Source: Saccharicrinis fermentans DSM 9555 = JCM 21142 (GTDB lineage: Bacteria; Bacteroidota; Bacteroidia; Bacteroidales; Marinilabiliaceae). Taken from it: DNA of 64,000 bases. The notes below the pieces were generated by a model, which did no database searches, was not told the origin of the DNA, and saw only the letters and a program-made list of their open reading frames with translations. The position numbers and the translations under genes are program-made. This document shows, one piece after another, positions 63,671 to 64,000 of this stretch. The stretch covers positions 256,425-320,424 of the forward strand of contig NZ_KI912107.1 of assembly GCF_000517085.1 (NCBI RefSeq), read 5' to 3'. How positions within the stretch are numbered: position 1 is the stretch's first letter; each line of letters opens with the position of its first letter.

Positions 63671-64000
63671 ATGTTTTTTATTCTTTCTAAAATATTGTTA
63701 TTCCTTATATCCCCCATTTGGTGGGTTCTGAGCTTGTTGTGGGCGTATGTTGTTTTTAAAAGATTCAAATGGCGAAGATGGTTATTGTTAGGGGCTTTGG
63801 GTATTTTGATTGTTTTTTCTAACCAACTTTTGTATTATCATGTGAGTGGGTGGTGGGAAGGTGAGTTGGAAGACACCAGTGGATTGAATCAGTTTGAAGG
63901 TATTATTTTGTTGGGTGGATTTTCAAATTATCGTGCAAAATCTCAACGGATTCAATTTACCCGCAGTAGCGACCGTTTGTTGCAAGCTTTGCGTTTGTAT
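63671..64000 (+). CDS. YdcF/ElyC-like membrane protein (5' part only)
   Basis: Open frame from ATG 63671 to the window end, 110 codons so far. Two hydrophobic segments (FLISPIWWVLSLLWAYVVF and WLLLGALGILIVFSNQLLYY) are followed by GIILLGGFSNYR near residue 82 and SSDRLLQALRLY, the start of a DUF218 domain. Such proteins affect envelope polysaccharide or lipid-carrier metabolism. It is diverging from the nitroreductase gene with 89 nt between their starts. It is cut by the window boundary. Confidence 0.8.
   Translation, partial: MFFILSKILLFLISPIWWVLSLLWAYVVFKRFKWRRWLLLGALGILIVFSNQLLYYHVSGWWEGELEDTSGLNQFEGIILLGGFSNYRAKSQRIQFTRSSDRLLQALRLY

Overview
The window comes from a bacterium of the Bacteroidota, most likely a marine Marinilabiliales/Cytophagales-type organism. 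The reasons are an AT-rich genome, PorP/SprF and other type IX secretion (T9SS) parts, two secreted proteins with T9SS C-terminal sorting domains, a Bacteroidota-type IS (ISAon1/ISL3-like), and frequent TTG/GTG starts with A/T-rich leaders instead of strong Shine-Dalgarno sites. Almost everything is on the + strand. It is one very large extracellular polysaccharide (EPS/capsule/O-antigen-like) locus. It is flanked on the left by a superoxide dismutase gene and an IS remnant, and on the right by a nitroreductase gene and a truncated YdcF/ElyC-like membrane protein gene.

Layout. 0-2.2 kb: sod and a deletion derivative of an ISAon1-like element. 2.2-6.2 kb: NodB-type deacetylase, flippase, GT4. 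6.6-13.5 kb: a PorP/SprF protein and an OmpA/PKD/PD40 protein, a small VOC protein, then the Wza export lipoprotein and the Wzc tyrosine kinase, the Wzx/Wzy-type export core. 13.5-19 kb: a dTDP-3-amino-3,6-dideoxyhexose module (two FdtA/QdtA-like isomerases, hexapeptide acyltransferase, FdtB-like aminotransferase) with a FemAB-like transferase and a divergent DegT-like protein. 19-25.2 kb: second flippase, glycosyltransferases and an EpsG-like polymerase. 25.2-32 kb: tandem deacetylase-like paralogs, a CapA-like phosphoesterase, asparagine synthase and an ATP-grasp protein. 32-38.7 kb: glycosyltransferases, a sugar epimerase/dehydratase, the initiating phosphoglycosyltransferase (PglC/WbaP C-terminal type), WbqC and another DegT-like protein. 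38.9-41.2 kb: FemAB-like protein, a decayed paralog of it, and a PIG-L deacetylase. 41.5-45.5 kb: acyl carrier protein, KAS III, SDR reductase, PglD-like acyltransferase and PglE-like aminotransferase. 45.7-49.8 kb: deacetylase, serine-acetyltransferase-like protein, and an MBOAT plus SGNH pair for O-acylation. 50-56 kb: T9SS-exported SGNH-like protein, and on the - strand a lipoprotein SGNH-like protein and a PL9-like beta-helix lyase, then an orphan lipoprotein. 56-63 kb: PglF/WbpM-type 4,6-dehydratase, then a second carrier-protein cassette (ACP, asparagine synthase, NAD-synthase-like, acyl-AMP ligase) and a convergent nitroreductase.

How the genes could work together (inference): PglF, PglE, PglD and PglC homologs would make a bacillosamine-type 2,4-diamino sugar and load it on undecaprenyl phosphate. 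The ACP/KAS III/SDR operon beside PglD/PglE could supply a hydroxyacyl group for the 4-amino position. About nine glycosyltransferases extend the repeat unit and FdtA/FdtB supply a 3-amino sugar. Wzx flips it, an EpsG-like Wzy polymerises it and Wzc/Wza export it. Deacetylases, MBOAT/SGNH, FemAB-like, ATP-grasp and asparagine-synthase-like enzymes decorate it. The PL9-like lyase trims or releases it.

Most notable signals: the two carrier-protein cassettes; a pentanucleotide repeat in the leader of the lyase gene; a G8 tract in the catalytic loop of one asparagine synthase; a dispersed leader repeat at four sites; a tandem FdtA pair in which one member lacks an active-site His; and two separate FemAB/DegT-like neighbour pairs. 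No rRNA, tRNA or CRISPR array was seen.
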